Assembly: GCF_041053055.1 (NCBI RefSeq)
Contig: NZ_CP163443.1
Location: 9,903,001-9,967,000 of the forward strand
Source: Streptomyces sp. R41
GTDB lineage: Bacteria > Actinomycetota > Actinomycetes > Streptomycetales > Streptomycetaceae
Direction of reading: 5' to 3'
DNA length: 64,000 bases
Numbering within the stretch: position 1 is the stretch's first letter; each line of letters starts with the position of its first letter. The translations under genes were made by a program, and so were the position numbers. The notes beneath the pieces were generated by a model, which saw nothing but the letters and a program-made list of their open reading frames with translations, had not been told where the DNA came from and searched no databases. This document shows positions 54,913 to 63,530 of this stretch, in pieces.

Positions 54913-55785
54913 ATGGCGGTGCGGGGAACAGGGGTGGGTATGCGTAAGTGGATCGCGGCGGCGGCTCTCGTCGGCCTGACGGTGGTGGGGTGCGAGGACG
55001 GGACGCGCGACGACCTCGTGGTCGAGGGAACGCCCCCGGCCACACCGTACTCCGGAGCGCTGGACGTGCCGATCAAGGAGATCGGCGACGGCAGCGTGCG
55101 CGCCAAGGAGAGTTCGGGCGCGGCGGGCCGGGCGCTGGAGTGCGACGGCGAGATCTACATGGGCGGCGGGGGTGACGGGTGGGGTCGGAAGGACGGCGGC
55201 TCGACGCCGGAGGAAGGCCTGAACGCCTACTTCGACATGGACCAGCCCGAGCTGCCGGACCGCGGCTATCGCGTGGAGCGCAAGGAAAAGGACCGTGTCC
55301 TGTTCTCGTACGACGTCAAGGGCAGGACCAAGGTGGCCGTCGTCGTCGCCAAGGACCAGCCGCACCGCCCTGGCTGGGGTCCCGAGACCAACGCCTCCTG
55401 CGACCCGTCCGAACTCCCGGCGAGCTTCACCGACTCGAGGTACGAGATCTGGACGGATCGGGACGGCCGTCGCGTGTCCACCACCGAGGTGAGCAGCTCG
55501 GCCGGCGCGGAGCACTGCGACTGGGAAAGCGCGCACTTCCTGTGGCTGGGCCAGGGCAAGGAGCTCAGGCAGTACGCGCGCGATCCGCGTGGGGTGCTCG
55601 GGAGCGAGGTGCTCAGCGCCGCGTACGACGGAGATGCCCGTATGCCGGTCGGCGCGCGGGACACCGGCTACCGCTTCCACGACTGGGAACTCTGGCTGAC
55701 GGCGGGCAAGTCGACGGCGTACGTCCGTACTCCCGACGGCGTGGAGGCGTGGCCGGCGACGAAGCAGCAGGTGGGCTGCAAGTGA
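54913..55785 (+). CDS. Secreted lipoprotein of unknown function
   Basis: 290 residues. A short basic N-terminus and hydrophobic stretch end in a lipobox LTVVGC (Cys at about residue 23), so it is anchored outside the cell. The mature part has ALDVPIKEIGDGSVRAKESSGAAGRALECDGEIYMGGGGDG and later WPATKQQVGCK, with paired cysteines. No domain is recognised. GGAGGA precedes ATG 54913. It ends 4 bases before the convergent TetR gene. Confidence 0.7.
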   Translation: MAVRGTGVGMRKWIAAAALVGLTVVGCEDGTRDDLVVEGTPPATPYSGALDVPIKEIGDGSVRAKESSGAAGRALECDGEIYMGGGGDGWGRKDGGSTPEEGLNAYFDMDQPELPDRGYRVERKEKDRVLFSYDVKGRTKVAVVVAKDQPHRPGWGPETNASCDPSELPASFTDSRYEIWTDRDGRRVSTTEVSSSAGAEHCDWESAHFLWLGQGKELRQYARDPRGVLGSEVLSAAYDGDARMPVGARDTGYRFHDWELWLTAGKSTAYVRTPDGVEAWPATKQQVGCK

Positions 55786-55789
55786 CCCG

Positions 55790-56344
55790 TCAGCGGCTCC
55801 GGTGCAGGGCGACCAGCAACTGCCAGACCTGATCGGCGACTTCCTGTGGGGTGCCCTCCAGCAGGCCGTGCAGCCAGTCGGCGAGGACTCCCGCGAAGGT
55901 GGCGGCGACGGCGGAGGCCACGAGCGGGGCGTCCGGGGCGCCCACGAGGGTGCGCTCGGCCAGGCTGCGGGCGCGCAGATCCCGGTGCAGCACGAGACCG
56001 AGCGGGCCCCCACCGCCGGGGCCGAGGAGTGTGCGGTAGAGGGCGGCATGCGGGGCCAGTTCGGCGAAGAACGTGCGGAGGGCGGGCGGCGCGGACACCG
56101 GGTCGGGCCGTCCGCGCCACGCGTGCAGGGCCTCCACGGCGTCCCGTACGACATCGGCGCAGGCGTCGACGGCCAACGCCTCCAGGTCGGTGTAGTGCAC
56201 GTAGAACGTGGCCCGGCCGACCCCGGCCCGCCGCACCAGCGCGGCGACACCGACCTCCTCAAGCGGCCGCTCGGCGCACTCCTCCAGCAGAGCCTGCCGC
56301 AGCTTCGCCCGGGTCCGGGCGGCCCGCGGGTCCTCGGGCGTCAC
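55790..56344 (-). CDS. TetR-family transcriptional regulator
   Basis: 184 residues. The HTH is ARTRAKLRQALLEECAERPLEEVGVAALVRRAGVGRATFYVHYTDLEALAVDA. The GTG at 56344 overlaps the stop of the upstream DUF1304 gene as GTGA, so they form a coupled pair. The strong inverted repeats at 56748-56782, upstream of the pair, are its probable operators. The inducer is unknown. Confidence 0.85.
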   Translation of the reverse strand: MTPEDPRAARTRAKLRQALLEECAERPLEEVGVAALVRRAGVGRATFYVHYTDLEALAVDACADVVRDAVEALHAWRGRPDPVSAPPALRTFFAELAPHAALYRTLLGPGGGGPLGLVLHRDLRARSLAERTLVGAPDAPLVASAVAATFAGVLADWLHGLLEGTPQEVADQVWQLLVALHRSR

Positions 56345-56703
56345 CGCGCGACGAGGACGGCGGCCAGGGCGAGCGCGCCGGGAAGGGCCTGCGCGAAGAG
56401 GATGCGGCGGTTCGCGGTGACGGATCCGTACACACCCGCGATCACGACGCACACCAGGAAGAAGACCTGCACCCGGAACCCGGTCGGATCCGCCGCGATC
56501 AGACCCCACACCAGGCCCGCCGCCAGAAACCCGTTGTAGAGCCCCTGGTTGGCGGCCAGCGGCGCGGTCGCCCGGGCCATCTCCCGGTCGAACCCGTGCA
56601 GTTCCCGCCCCGGCTTCTTCTCCCACAGGAACATCTCCAGCACCAGGATGTACGCGTGCAGCGCGGCCACCAGGCCCACCAGCACGTTCGCGACCGTATC
56701 CAT
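56341..56703 (-). CDS. DUF1304-family membrane protein
   Basis: 120 residues with four helices (VLVGLVAALHAYILVLEMFLWEK; LAANQGLYNGFLAAGLVWGLIA; VQVFFLVCVVIAGVYGSV; ALPGALALAAVLVA). The family pattern ALHAYILVLEM and NQGLYNGFLA is conserved. Function unknown. The ATG at 56703 has GGAGC upstream. It heads a two-gene unit with its TetR regulator, suggesting an inducible transport or stress role. Confidence 0.8.
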   Translation of the reverse strand: MDTVANVLVGLVAALHAYILVLEMFLWEKKPGRELHGFDREMARATAPLAANQGLYNGFLAAGLVWGLIAADPTGFRVQVFFLVCVVIAGVYGSVTANRRILFAQALPGALALAAVLVAR

Positions 56704-56747
56704 CGTCAGCAAGCTCCGTCGTACGTAGTTGTCGAGCAGTTATTTCA

Positions 56748-56782
56748 TGGACAGGTGTCCACTATAGCTGGACACCCGTCCA
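56748..56782. promoter_or_regulatory. Double TetR operator upstream of DUF1304-TetR
   Basis: TGGACAGGTGTCCA (56748-56761) and TGGACACCCGTCCA (56769-56782) are inverted copies with one mismatch, 7 bases apart. Each is itself a palindrome with TGGAC and GTCCA arms. The CTATAGC spacer could be a -10 region. The site is 45 bases upstream of the DUF1304 start. Confidence 0.7.
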
Positions 56783-56865
56783 GGAAGTCGCGGGGCGCCT
56801 CAGGTTGCCCTGTGCGCCCCCGGGGTAGCGATCACGGGATTTCCGTTGCTGGAGGGGGAGTTGAC

Positions 56866-58458
56866 GTGTCGGGCAGCCTCGCGCCGGGTGGATGGAGCGG
56901 GAGTGAACGGGGGATGTGGGCCGCTTTCCGCAGAGGGGAGTGGTTCGCGGACCAGGGCGAGGTCCGGGCGTCCGTCGTACGGAGGCTGTTGCTGGCGCCG
57001 CCGCCGGCCGAGGCGGGGCATCTGCCCCGGCTGAGGCTCAGGGATGTGCGGATCACCGGGCGGCTGGACCTGGCCGAGGCCGTTGTCGCGGGGACTTTGC
57101 GGTTACGTAACTGCCACTTCGAGCAGGTCCCTTGCCTCGACGGCGCGCGCCTGGGAGCGCTGGAGATGCGGGACTGCGCGCTGCCCGGCCTGTCGGCCGT
57201 GGGCGTCACGACCGGCTGGAAATGCGAGATCTCCGGGTGCCGCGTGGAAGGGCCCATCGATCTCTACGGCGCCTCGATCGGCGGCTCGCTGCACCTGGAG
57301 AACAGCCGCCTGACCGGGCATGGTGAACGGCGCGGAGAACGGGCGCTGCAGCTGTTGTGCGCCACCATCGGCGGGGACATCCAGGCCGGTACGGGGCTGC
57401 GTGTCGACGGCTGCACCGACCTGCGGGACACCTCCGTACGCGGCAGCGTCGTGCTCAAGCGGGCCGAGCTGCTCAATCCGTCGGGGCTCGCGCTCAAGGC
57501 CAACAGGCTGCACATAGGAGGGGACTTGGACTGCCGCGGCGGGCTCGTCGCGCAAGGCACCGTCGATCTGTGCGACGCCCGGGTGGGTGGCGGCGCCCTC
57601 TTCGAAGGGGCCTCGCTCAGCGCTGAACAAGGGCCCGCGCTGCGTGCCCACGGCATAGACGTGGGTGCCGTGTTCAACTGCTGCGACGGGTTCACGGCGC
57701 GCGGCAGGGTCACGCTCAGCAGCATCACCGTGCGCAGCCGGGTCTGTTTCCAGGACGCCGTCATCGACGTGCCGTCCGGAACTCCGGCCCTCACCTGTCG
57801 CCGCTCCACCGCGTCCGAACTCCATCTGCGCCCCCGCGAGCCCATGCACGGAACCGTCGACCTCAGCCACACCCGCCTGACCATCCTGCGCGGCACGCCG
57901 GACAGCTGGCCGAGCGCGGTGCGCCTGGAAGGGGTCGTGTACGAGAGCCTGCTGCCCCAACTCCCCGCCGTGCAGCGGCTTCCCCTGCTCGCCCGCGACC
58001 CCGAGGGCTTCACCCCCCAGCCGTACGAACAACTGGCCGCCGCGTATCGCCAGCACGGCCATGACGGAGACGCGCGCACGGTCCTGCTCGCCAAACAGCG
58101 GCGCCTGCGCGCCACGCTGCCGTGGCCTGGGCGGGTGTGGAGCGGCCTGCAGAACATCACCGTGGGATACGGCTACCGGCCGATGCGCGCCGTGTGGTGG
58201 CTGTGCGCGATCATGTTCAGCGGGATCCTGCTGTTCACGCGGTGGCCTCCGCAGGCCATCGACCCGGGCAAGCCGCCCCACTTCCAGGCGGCGATCTACA
58301 CCTTCGACCTGGTGCTGCCGCTCGTCGACTTCGGGCAGGAGCAGGCGTTCAGCCCCCGCGGTGGACTGCAGTGGGCGGCCGTGGTCCTCGTCTGCCTGGG
58401 CTGGCTGCTCGCGACGACGGCCGCCGCCGGCGCCAACCGCATGCTCCGCAGGTCGTGA
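56866..58458 (+). CDS. Pentapeptide-repeat-like membrane protein
   Basis: 530 residues. A long central part (about 60-330) is a repetitive right-handed beta-helix-like region (LRLRDVRITGRLDLAEAVVAGTLRLRNCHFEQVPCLDG; GPIDLYGASIGGSLHLENSRL; LRDTSVRGSVVLKRAELLNPSGLALKANRLHIGGDLDCRGGLVA). Two C-terminal helices follow (AVWWLCAIMFSGILLF; LQWAAVVLVCLGWLLATTAAAG). Such proteins are frequent in Streptomyces and of unknown function, some annotated as membrane-associated oxidoreductases. GTG 56866 has GGAGGGGGAG upstream. Confidence 0.7.
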   Translation: MSGSLAPGGWSGSERGMWAAFRRGEWFADQGEVRASVVRRLLLAPPPAEAGHLPRLRLRDVRITGRLDLAEAVVAGTLRLRNCHFEQVPCLDGARLGALEMRDCALPGLSAVGVTTGWKCEISGCRVEGPIDLYGASIGGSLHLENSRLTGHGERRGERALQLLCATIGGDIQAGTGLRVDGCTDLRDTSVRGSVVLKRAELLNPSGLALKANRLHIGGDLDCRGGLVAQGTVDLCDARVGGGALFEGASLSAEQGPALRAHGIDVGAVFNCCDGFTARGRVTLSSITVRSRVCFQDAVIDVPSGTPALTCRRSTASELHLRPREPMHGTVDLSHTRLTILRGTPDSWPSAVRLEGVVYESLLPQLPAVQRLPLLARDPEGFTPQPYEQLAAAYRQHGHDGDARTVLLAKQRRLRATLPWPGRVWSGLQNITVGYGYRPMRAVWWLCAIMFSGILLFTRWPPQAIDPGKPPHFQAAIYTFDLVLPLVDFGQEQAFSPRGGLQWAAVVLVCLGWLLATTAAAGANRMLRRS

Positions 58459-58683
58459 GATCGGCGGGATGCGGTCGACCAGTGTGACGCGCGCACCCGC
58501 CAGGCCGCAGCAGGCCACGAGGCTCAGGCCGAGGTCTGACCACAGCACCTGCGCGAGCACCCCGCCGGTGAGGAACCGGTCGCCCGGCAGCCGCAGTTCG
58601 CCGAGCGGGCCGTCCGTGCCTGTGCTGTCGCCGGCCCCGGCCTCGGTGTCAGGACGCCGAGCGCCGGGGGAGGCTCCTCTCCG
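58459..58683. other. 225-base gap, no recognised gene
   Basis: Between the membrane protein stop and the P450 stop. A minus-strand frame reads GELRLPGDRFLTGGVLAQVLWSDLGLSLVACCGLAGARVTLVDRIPP, which has a plausible membrane-helix-like stretch, but it has no start or stop boundaries and I recognise no family. It may be a fragment. Confidence 0.2.
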
Positions 58684-60102
58684 CTAGGCCGTACGCGGGT
58701 GCGGCGTCATCGACAGTTTGTCCGGCTTGACCGTCACGATGGCCTGCGGGCGCGGGGGAGCCGAGGTGAGCGTCAGCCGCCAGCGCTGGAGCACAGTGGC
58801 GAGGATGATGAGGAGTTCCGTCCAGGCGAACTCCTCGCCGATGCACTTGCGGCGGCCGTCGCCGAAGGCGAGGAACGAGGAGCGGTTGACGCTCTTCGCC
58901 CGCTCGGGTTCCCAGCGGTCCGGGTCGAAGGTGCCGGGGGCGCCGTAGACCTCGGGGTCGTGCTGATGGACGTACGGGCTGTAGATGACGTCCGCGCCCT
59001 TCGGTATCGGGTGTCCGTCCAGCGTGACCGGGCGCGTGGTGGTGCGCGTGACCAGCCAGGCGGGGCCGTACATGCGCATGGTCTCCTTCAGGACGCTGCG
59101 CATGTAAGGGAGGGCGGCCAGATCCTCCTGAGCGAGCGGGCGTTCGCCGCAGGCCGCGTCGAGCTCCTCGTGGAGGCGCTGCTCGATCTTCGGGTTCCTG
59201 CTGATCTCGTACAGCGCCCAGGCCAGGGTCGTCCCCGTGGTCTCGATGGCACCCGTCAGGAGGGTGATCGCCTCGTCCTGGAGCTGCTGGCGCGAGAGCG
59301 GGCCGGTCTCGGGGTCGTCGGCGGTGAGGAGGGTGGAGAACAGCCCACTCCCGGGGGCCTGTTCGGCACTCTGGTGCGCCGGGCAGCCCGCCGGCGCCTT
59401 GGAGGCCGCCGGTGCCGAGGCCGACAACTGCGCGCGGTGGTGGTCGATCGCCTGGTCGATCAGGACCCGCAGACGCGCCACACGCCGCTCGTGCGCACGG
59501 TTCGCCGGCAGCGGCAGCTTCGTCACCCAGCCCGGCAGGATGGTCTGCCGAATCGTGCCGCGCATGATCGCCGGCATCAGGCCGGTGAACTCCTCCTCGA
59601 CTTGGGCGGGCAGACCCGACCCGAAGAGGGCGACCAGGAAGGTCGACAGGGTGAGATCGTTCATGTCGTCGTACGTCTCGCGCGCGACCCCGGCCGTCCA
59701 GGCGCCGGCCGCGGCCCGCACATGGTCGATCATGACGTCACCGCGGGTCGCGATGTGCGCCTTGTTGAACATCGGCTGCATCAGGCGTCGGTGCTTCATG
59801 TGCAGGTCGCCGTCGGCGATCGTGGCGAGCCCGTCGCCGAAGAAGACCCGCAGCGCGTCGATGATCTTCCCGCCCTTGGCGAAGGCGTCGACCTCCGTCA
59901 CCAGCACCTTGCGGGTGACGGCGGGATCGGTGACGACGTAGGCCGAGGTGGGTCCGAGCAGGATCCGTACCACGCTGCCCTGCCGACGCAGGGAGTCCAT
60001 GAAGTCGAGCGGACGACGGGCCAGTTGGTGGGCGTGTCCGATCAGGGGCAGGCGCCCGGGCGCGGTGGGTGCCGCGGTGGGGGAACCCGACAGGGAACTC
60101 AT
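58684..60102 (-). CDS. Cytochrome P450
   Basis: 472 residues, a complete P450. The I-helix region is GAIETTGTTLAWALYEI (acid-Thr pattern), the ExxR is in LKETMRMYGP, and the heme loop is FGDGRRKCIGEEFAWTE with the cysteine ligand. The N-terminus PLIGHAHQLARRPLDFMDSLRRQGSVVRI is soluble-type. The pattern recalls class-I Streptomyces terpene P450s, but no terpene synthase is adjacent, so the substrate is unknown. GAGGAG precedes ATG 60102. It diverges from the conservon across 354 bases. Confidence 0.85.
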   Translation of the reverse strand: MSSLSGSPTAAPTAPGRLPLIGHAHQLARRPLDFMDSLRRQGSVVRILLGPTSAYVVTDPAVTRKVLVTEVDAFAKGGKIIDALRVFFGDGLATIADGDLHMKHRRLMQPMFNKAHIATRGDVMIDHVRAAAGAWTAGVARETYDDMNDLTLSTFLVALFGSGLPAQVEEEFTGLMPAIMRGTIRQTILPGWVTKLPLPANRAHERRVARLRVLIDQAIDHHRAQLSASAPAASKAPAGCPAHQSAEQAPGSGLFSTLLTADDPETGPLSRQQLQDEAITLLTGAIETTGTTLAWALYEISRNPKIEQRLHEELDAACGERPLAQEDLAALPYMRSVLKETMRMYGPAWLVTRTTTRPVTLDGHPIPKGADVIYSPYVHQHDPEVYGAPGTFDPDRWEPERAKSVNRSSFLAFGDGRRKCIGEEFAWTELLIILATVLQRWRLTLTSAPPRPQAIVTVKPDKLSMTPHPRTA

Positions 60103-60194
60103 CCGTACGTCTCCTCAAGATCATTCCGAGTGGGACCGAGCATGACATGCATGCCCCTGGCGATCGCCGTGTACCCCGACGGCTTGATCACACC

Positions 60195-60277
60195 CGACCG
60201 TTCGGTCGTTGAGCAACCTTCCCAATTGCGGTGTCAGTGAAGGGATTTGTCGACGTGAGCACTCTTGTCGGAGAGTG
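60195..60277. promoter_or_regulatory. Inverted repeats in the P450/conservon intergenic region
   Basis: CGACCG-TT-CGGTCG (60195-60208) looks like a TetR-type operator. A second stem, CACTCT with AGAGTG around a 6-base loop (60260-60277), lies inside an outer GTGAG/CTCAC pair. The 60103-60456 interval has no convincing gene and must hold the promoters for both divergent units. Confidence 0.45.
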
Positions 60278-60456
60278 ACCGAACACTCACAGCTGCGAGG
60301 AGGGGAGTTGATCCTTTCGATCTCGAACCCGATAAGCTCCCCTGCGGCGCTGCGAGTTGACGCGAACAGATTCGGTCGCCTCGCTCTGGCGTTCCCCGAC
60401 GCGTACGGCGCCTGCACACCCCCCCCGTTCGATCGTGTTGCTTGCGAAGGATGCAG

Positions 60457-62169
60457 ATGGAACTTGCCACTCCGCCCCCGGCGGCGCGGGCACCCGTCGC
60501 CTGGTACAGCTGGTGGCTGATGCCGCTGGCCTTAGGTGCTGGAACCGTTGCCACCGCCGTCGCGGGACCCGACCAGGTCCAGATACCCGCGACGTTCGCC
60601 GGTGCCGCGGCCACCGCGGCCGGCGCCGTCTGTGTACGGCTGCTCGTCCGCACCCAGTCCCAACTGCGCCGCACCACCGGCGACTTCCGCACCTCGCAGG
60701 CCGAGCACTCGCAGCAGTGGCAGCAGCATGTGGCGGGCCTGGAACGGAAGTTCGCGGCCGAGCGCTCCGGCCTGGACGCCCAACTGGCCGAGCAGGCCCA
60801 GGTCTTCGAGGCCCGGCTCGCCGAGGACGCCAAGGCCTTCGAGGCCCGGCTCGTCGGCGAAGCCCAGGGCTATGAGGCGAGACTCGCCGGAGAAGCCGAG
60901 GTCTGGCAGGAGCAACTCGCCCGGCAGCAGGCCGTCGTCGCGCGCCTTGCCGACACGTATCTGCCCGAGGCGCTCGAGCGGCTGCGGGCCGGTGACGCCA
61001 TCGACGACATCCTGCCGGAGGTCGCCGAGGAGCCGGACGCGAGCCCCGAGCTGCGGGCCGAGCTGCGCAAGGTCCTCAGGACCGCGCTGATCGGCGTGGA
61101 AGAGGAGTTCAACCGCTCGACCTCCGCCGAGCAGGCCGTGATCAGCATCGGCAGCCGCATCCACGTCCTGACCAGCAAGCTGCGCGGGCGCCTGCACGAG
61201 ATGCAGGGCGAACACGGGCGGCTGCCCGCGGTCGCCCAGGGCCTCATGGAACTGGACCAGGAGATCGGCCCCGCCGACCGTCTCGCCGCCAGCATCGGCG
61301 TGCTCGGCGGCTCGGACCGGCCCGGACGCCAGTGGCAGGAACCGCAGCGGCTGCTCAGCGTGGTCCGCGGCGGTATCGGCCGCATCAAGGACTTCGACCG
61401 CGTCCAGGTCCGCCACCTGCCCGAACTCGGCGTCGACGGCGGCCTGGTGGACCACCTCACGCTGATCTTCGCCCACCTCCTCGACAACGCGGCCCGCTAC
61501 TCGCCGCCCACCGAGCCGGTGGTCGTCTCCGGCAAGGAGGTCCCCAACGGCGTCGGCATCGAGATCCAGGACGCGGGCAAGGGCCTGAGCGAGGAGAAGA
61601 AGCGCGAGGCGGAGCAGTCCCTCACGGGCACCGCGGCGGGCCCCGGCCTCGGCGGCATCTCGGAGGACGCGAACCTGGGCCTGCGCGTGGTGGGCGCCCT
61701 GGCGCGCCGCTACGGCATCCGGGTCACCTTCGCGGACTCTCCCTGGCTCGGCACCTCGGTGGTCGTCGTGGTCCCCCACAAGTACTTCAGCCCGCTGCCC
61801 GCCGTCACCGAGCCGGTCGCCCCGTCCGCCGCGCCGGCGACGAGCGCCGAGCCCGCCCCGGTCGCGTCCGCAAAGACCGCCGAGGCCGTCGACACCACGC
61901 CAGGTGGCCTGCCCCGGCGCAGGAGTCGGCGGAGTGATCCGCCGACGCCGTCGGCGCGGCCCAGGCCCGCCGAGCGGACGGAGGAGACCATGGCCGCCGT
62001 ACCGCCGGACGCGTCCTTCACCGGCCTCGCCGCCTTCGCCACGGCCGGACGCGAGAGCGACCCGTCGCGCGAGACGACCGCGGACCGCGACCCGGCAGGC
62101 AGCGGAGAGACGGCCGCCGGACGCGAGTTCAACGAGCACCGCACTGAAGAGAGCGACCAGTCCACATGA
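60457..62169 (+). CDS. Conservon CvnA-type sensor histidine-kinase-like protein
   Basis: 570 residues. Two N-terminal membrane helices (SWWLMPLALGAGTVATAVAG; ATFAGAAATAAGAVCVRLL) are followed by a coiled coil of five 11-residue units at about 107-161 (EARLAEDAKAF-type). A GHKL ATPase domain follows (FAHLLDNAARYSPP N-box; IQDAGKGLSEE; NLGLRVVGALARRYGI). The H-box region reads ELDQEIGPADR with Gln where LDH would be expected, so it may not autophosphorylate. The C-terminal 120 residues are Pro/Ala-rich. Codon 26 is TTA (60532-60534). ATG 60457 follows AAGG. Confidence 0.85.
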   Translation: MELATPPPAARAPVAWYSWWLMPLALGAGTVATAVAGPDQVQIPATFAGAAATAAGAVCVRLLVRTQSQLRRTTGDFRTSQAEHSQQWQQHVAGLERKFAAERSGLDAQLAEQAQVFEARLAEDAKAFEARLVGEAQGYEARLAGEAEVWQEQLARQQAVVARLADTYLPEALERLRAGDAIDDILPEVAEEPDASPELRAELRKVLRTALIGVEEEFNRSTSAEQAVISIGSRIHVLTSKLRGRLHEMQGEHGRLPAVAQGLMELDQEIGPADRLAASIGVLGGSDRPGRQWQEPQRLLSVVRGGIGRIKDFDRVQVRHLPELGVDGGLVDHLTLIFAHLLDNAARYSPPTEPVVVSGKEVPNGVGIEIQDAGKGLSEEKKREAEQSLTGTAAGPGLGGISEDANLGLRVVGALARRYGIRVTFADSPWLGTSVVVVVPHKYFSPLPAVTEPVAPSAAPATSAEPAPVASAKTAEAVDTTPGGLPRRRSRRSDPPTPSARPRPAERTEETMAAVPPDASFTGLAAFATAGRESDPSRETTADRDPAGSGETAAGREFNEHRTEESDQST

Positions 62170-62576
62170 CGCAACAGGGAACCGACGTGAGCTGGGCGCT
62201 CCGCGACCTGACGGAGAGCATCCAGGAGATCCGCTTCGCCCTCGTGGCATCGAGCGACGGCAAGGCCATCACCTCCTACGGCGCCGACGACCCCGACGAC
62301 GTCGACCGCTTCGCCGCCGTCGTCGCGGGCCTGCAGGCGCTCGCCCAGCCGGTGGCCGAGCAGTTCCCCCAGTACGCCGGGCAGCTGCGGCTCGCGATGA
62401 TCGAGGTCGACGGCGGTCACCTGTTCGTGGTGCGGGCCGGCGTGGAGACGTACCTCGGAGTGCTTGCCAAGGAAGGCCTCGACCAGGGTCTTCTCGGCCA
62501 CCAGATGAGGGACCTGGCCCGCAGGATGGGTGAGCTCCTCGGCACCACTCCGCGCCTGGAGGAGCACTCTGGATGA
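62166..62576 (+). CDS. Conservon CvnB-type roadblock/LC7 protein
   Basis: 136 residues, a roadblock/LC7 domain (LRDLTESIQEIRFALVASSDGKAITSYGADDPDDVDRFAAVVAGLQALAQPVAEQFPQYAGQLRLAMIEVDGGHLFVVRAGVETYLGVLAKEGLDQGLLGHQMRDLARRMGELL). It is a probable scaffold or GTPase partner for CvnD. It overlaps the CvnA gene by 4 bases and the CvnC gene by 4 bases. Confidence 0.9.
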   Translation: MTQQGTDVSWALRDLTESIQEIRFALVASSDGKAITSYGADDPDDVDRFAAVVAGLQALAQPVAEQFPQYAGQLRLAMIEVDGGHLFVVRAGVETYLGVLAKEGLDQGLLGHQMRDLARRMGELLGTTPRLEEHSG

Positions 62577-62944
62577 GTGCTCCCCGCCCGCCCACGGACC
62601 CGTCCGGTCTCGAGCGCTACTACGTCCTCACCGGTGGCCGCAGCGGACCGGGCGGTTCGGCGTCGAGCCTTGACGTGGCGACCCTGATCGTCTCCCGCGC
62701 CGCGGCCGTACCCGGCATGCAGCACGAGCACGAGGACATCGTCCGCCGCTGCCGCGATCCGCTGTCGGTGGCCGAACTCGGCGCCCACCTCGGATTGCCC
62801 TTCAACATTCTCGCGGTGCTCCTGGCCGATCTGCTGGACGCAGGCCGCGTCGAAGCCCGTAATCCCATCCCGGCGTCAGGCGCCGGCAGCGGGCCCGACC
62901 TCGCGCTCCTTGAGGAGGTACTCAGTGGACTTCAAAGGCTTTGA
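62573..62944 (+). CDS. Conservon CvnC-type DUF742 protein
   Basis: 123 residues with a DUF742 winged-helix-like fold (ERYYVLTGGRSGPGGSASSLDVATLIVSRAAAVPGMQHEHEDIVRRCRDPLSVAELGAHLGLPFNILAVLLADLLDAGRVEARNP). It overlaps the CvnB stop as ATGA and reaches 20 bases into the CvnD gene. Confidence 0.9.
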   Translation: MSAPRPPTDPSGLERYYVLTGGRSGPGGSASSLDVATLIVSRAAAVPGMQHEHEDIVRRCRDPLSVAELGAHLGLPFNILAVLLADLLDAGRVEARNPIPASGAGSGPDLALLEEVLSGLQRL

Positions 62945-63530
62945 CCATCCCGACCGGCGGACGGCCGGGGGCACCCGCTCGGTGAAGGTGATGATCGCCG
63001 GCGGCTTCGGCACCGGCAAGACCACCATGGTGCGTTCGGTCAGCGACATCAAGCCGCTGACCACCGAGGAGACGCTGACCCAGGCCAGTGCCGACGTCGA
63101 CAACCTGATCGGTGTGGCGGACAAGGCGGAGACCACCGTCAGCCTGGACTTCGGCAAGATCGGCATCAACGACGAGCTCGTCCTGTATCTGTTCGGGACA
63201 CCGGGCCAGGAGCGGTTCTGGTTCCTGTGGAACGGTCTGTTCAAGGGCGCCCTCGGGGCGGTGGTCCTGGTGGACACCAGGCGGCTGGCCTCCAGCTTCC
63301 GGGCCATCGAGGAGATGGAGCGGCAGGACGTCCCCTTCGTCATCGCCCTGAACGTCTTCCCCGACTCCAAGGACCACCCGATCGAAGAGATCCGCGACGC
63401 CCTGGACATCTCCCCGCACATCCCGGTCGTGGCCTGCGACGCCCGCGACCGGGCATCCAGCCGTGACGTGCTCATCGCGCTGATACGTCACCTCAAGGAA
63501 CGCTCTGCCGTCGCTCTGGAGCCCCGATGA
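62925..63530 (+). CDS. Conservon CvnD-type GTPase
   Basis: 201 residues. A Ras-like P-loop GGFGTGKTT, the switch II motif LFGTPGQERFWFLWNG, and a degenerate specificity loop in FVIALNVFPDSKD (in place of NKxD) are visible. It acts with CvnB and the CvnA kinase in a signalling module comparable to eukaryotic G-protein systems. GAGGAGGTACTCA precedes GTG 62925. Its stop overlaps the P450 start as ATGA. Confidence 0.9.
   Translation: MDFKGFDHPDRRTAGGTRSVKVMIAGGFGTGKTTMVRSVSDIKPLTTEETLTQASADVDNLIGVADKAETTVSLDFGKIGINDELVLYLFGTPGQERFWFLWNGLFKGALGAVVLVDTRRLASSFRAIEEMERQDVPFVIALNVFPDSKDHPIEEIRDALDISPHIPVVACDARDRASSRDVLIALIRHLKERSAVALEPR

Noticed and set aside
55846..56865. Upstream extension of the pentapeptide-like membrane protein frame
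   Set aside because: The extension is antisense to the TetR and DUF1304 genes and is Arg/Gly/Pro-rich; the GTG at 56866 has a strong ribosome-binding site.
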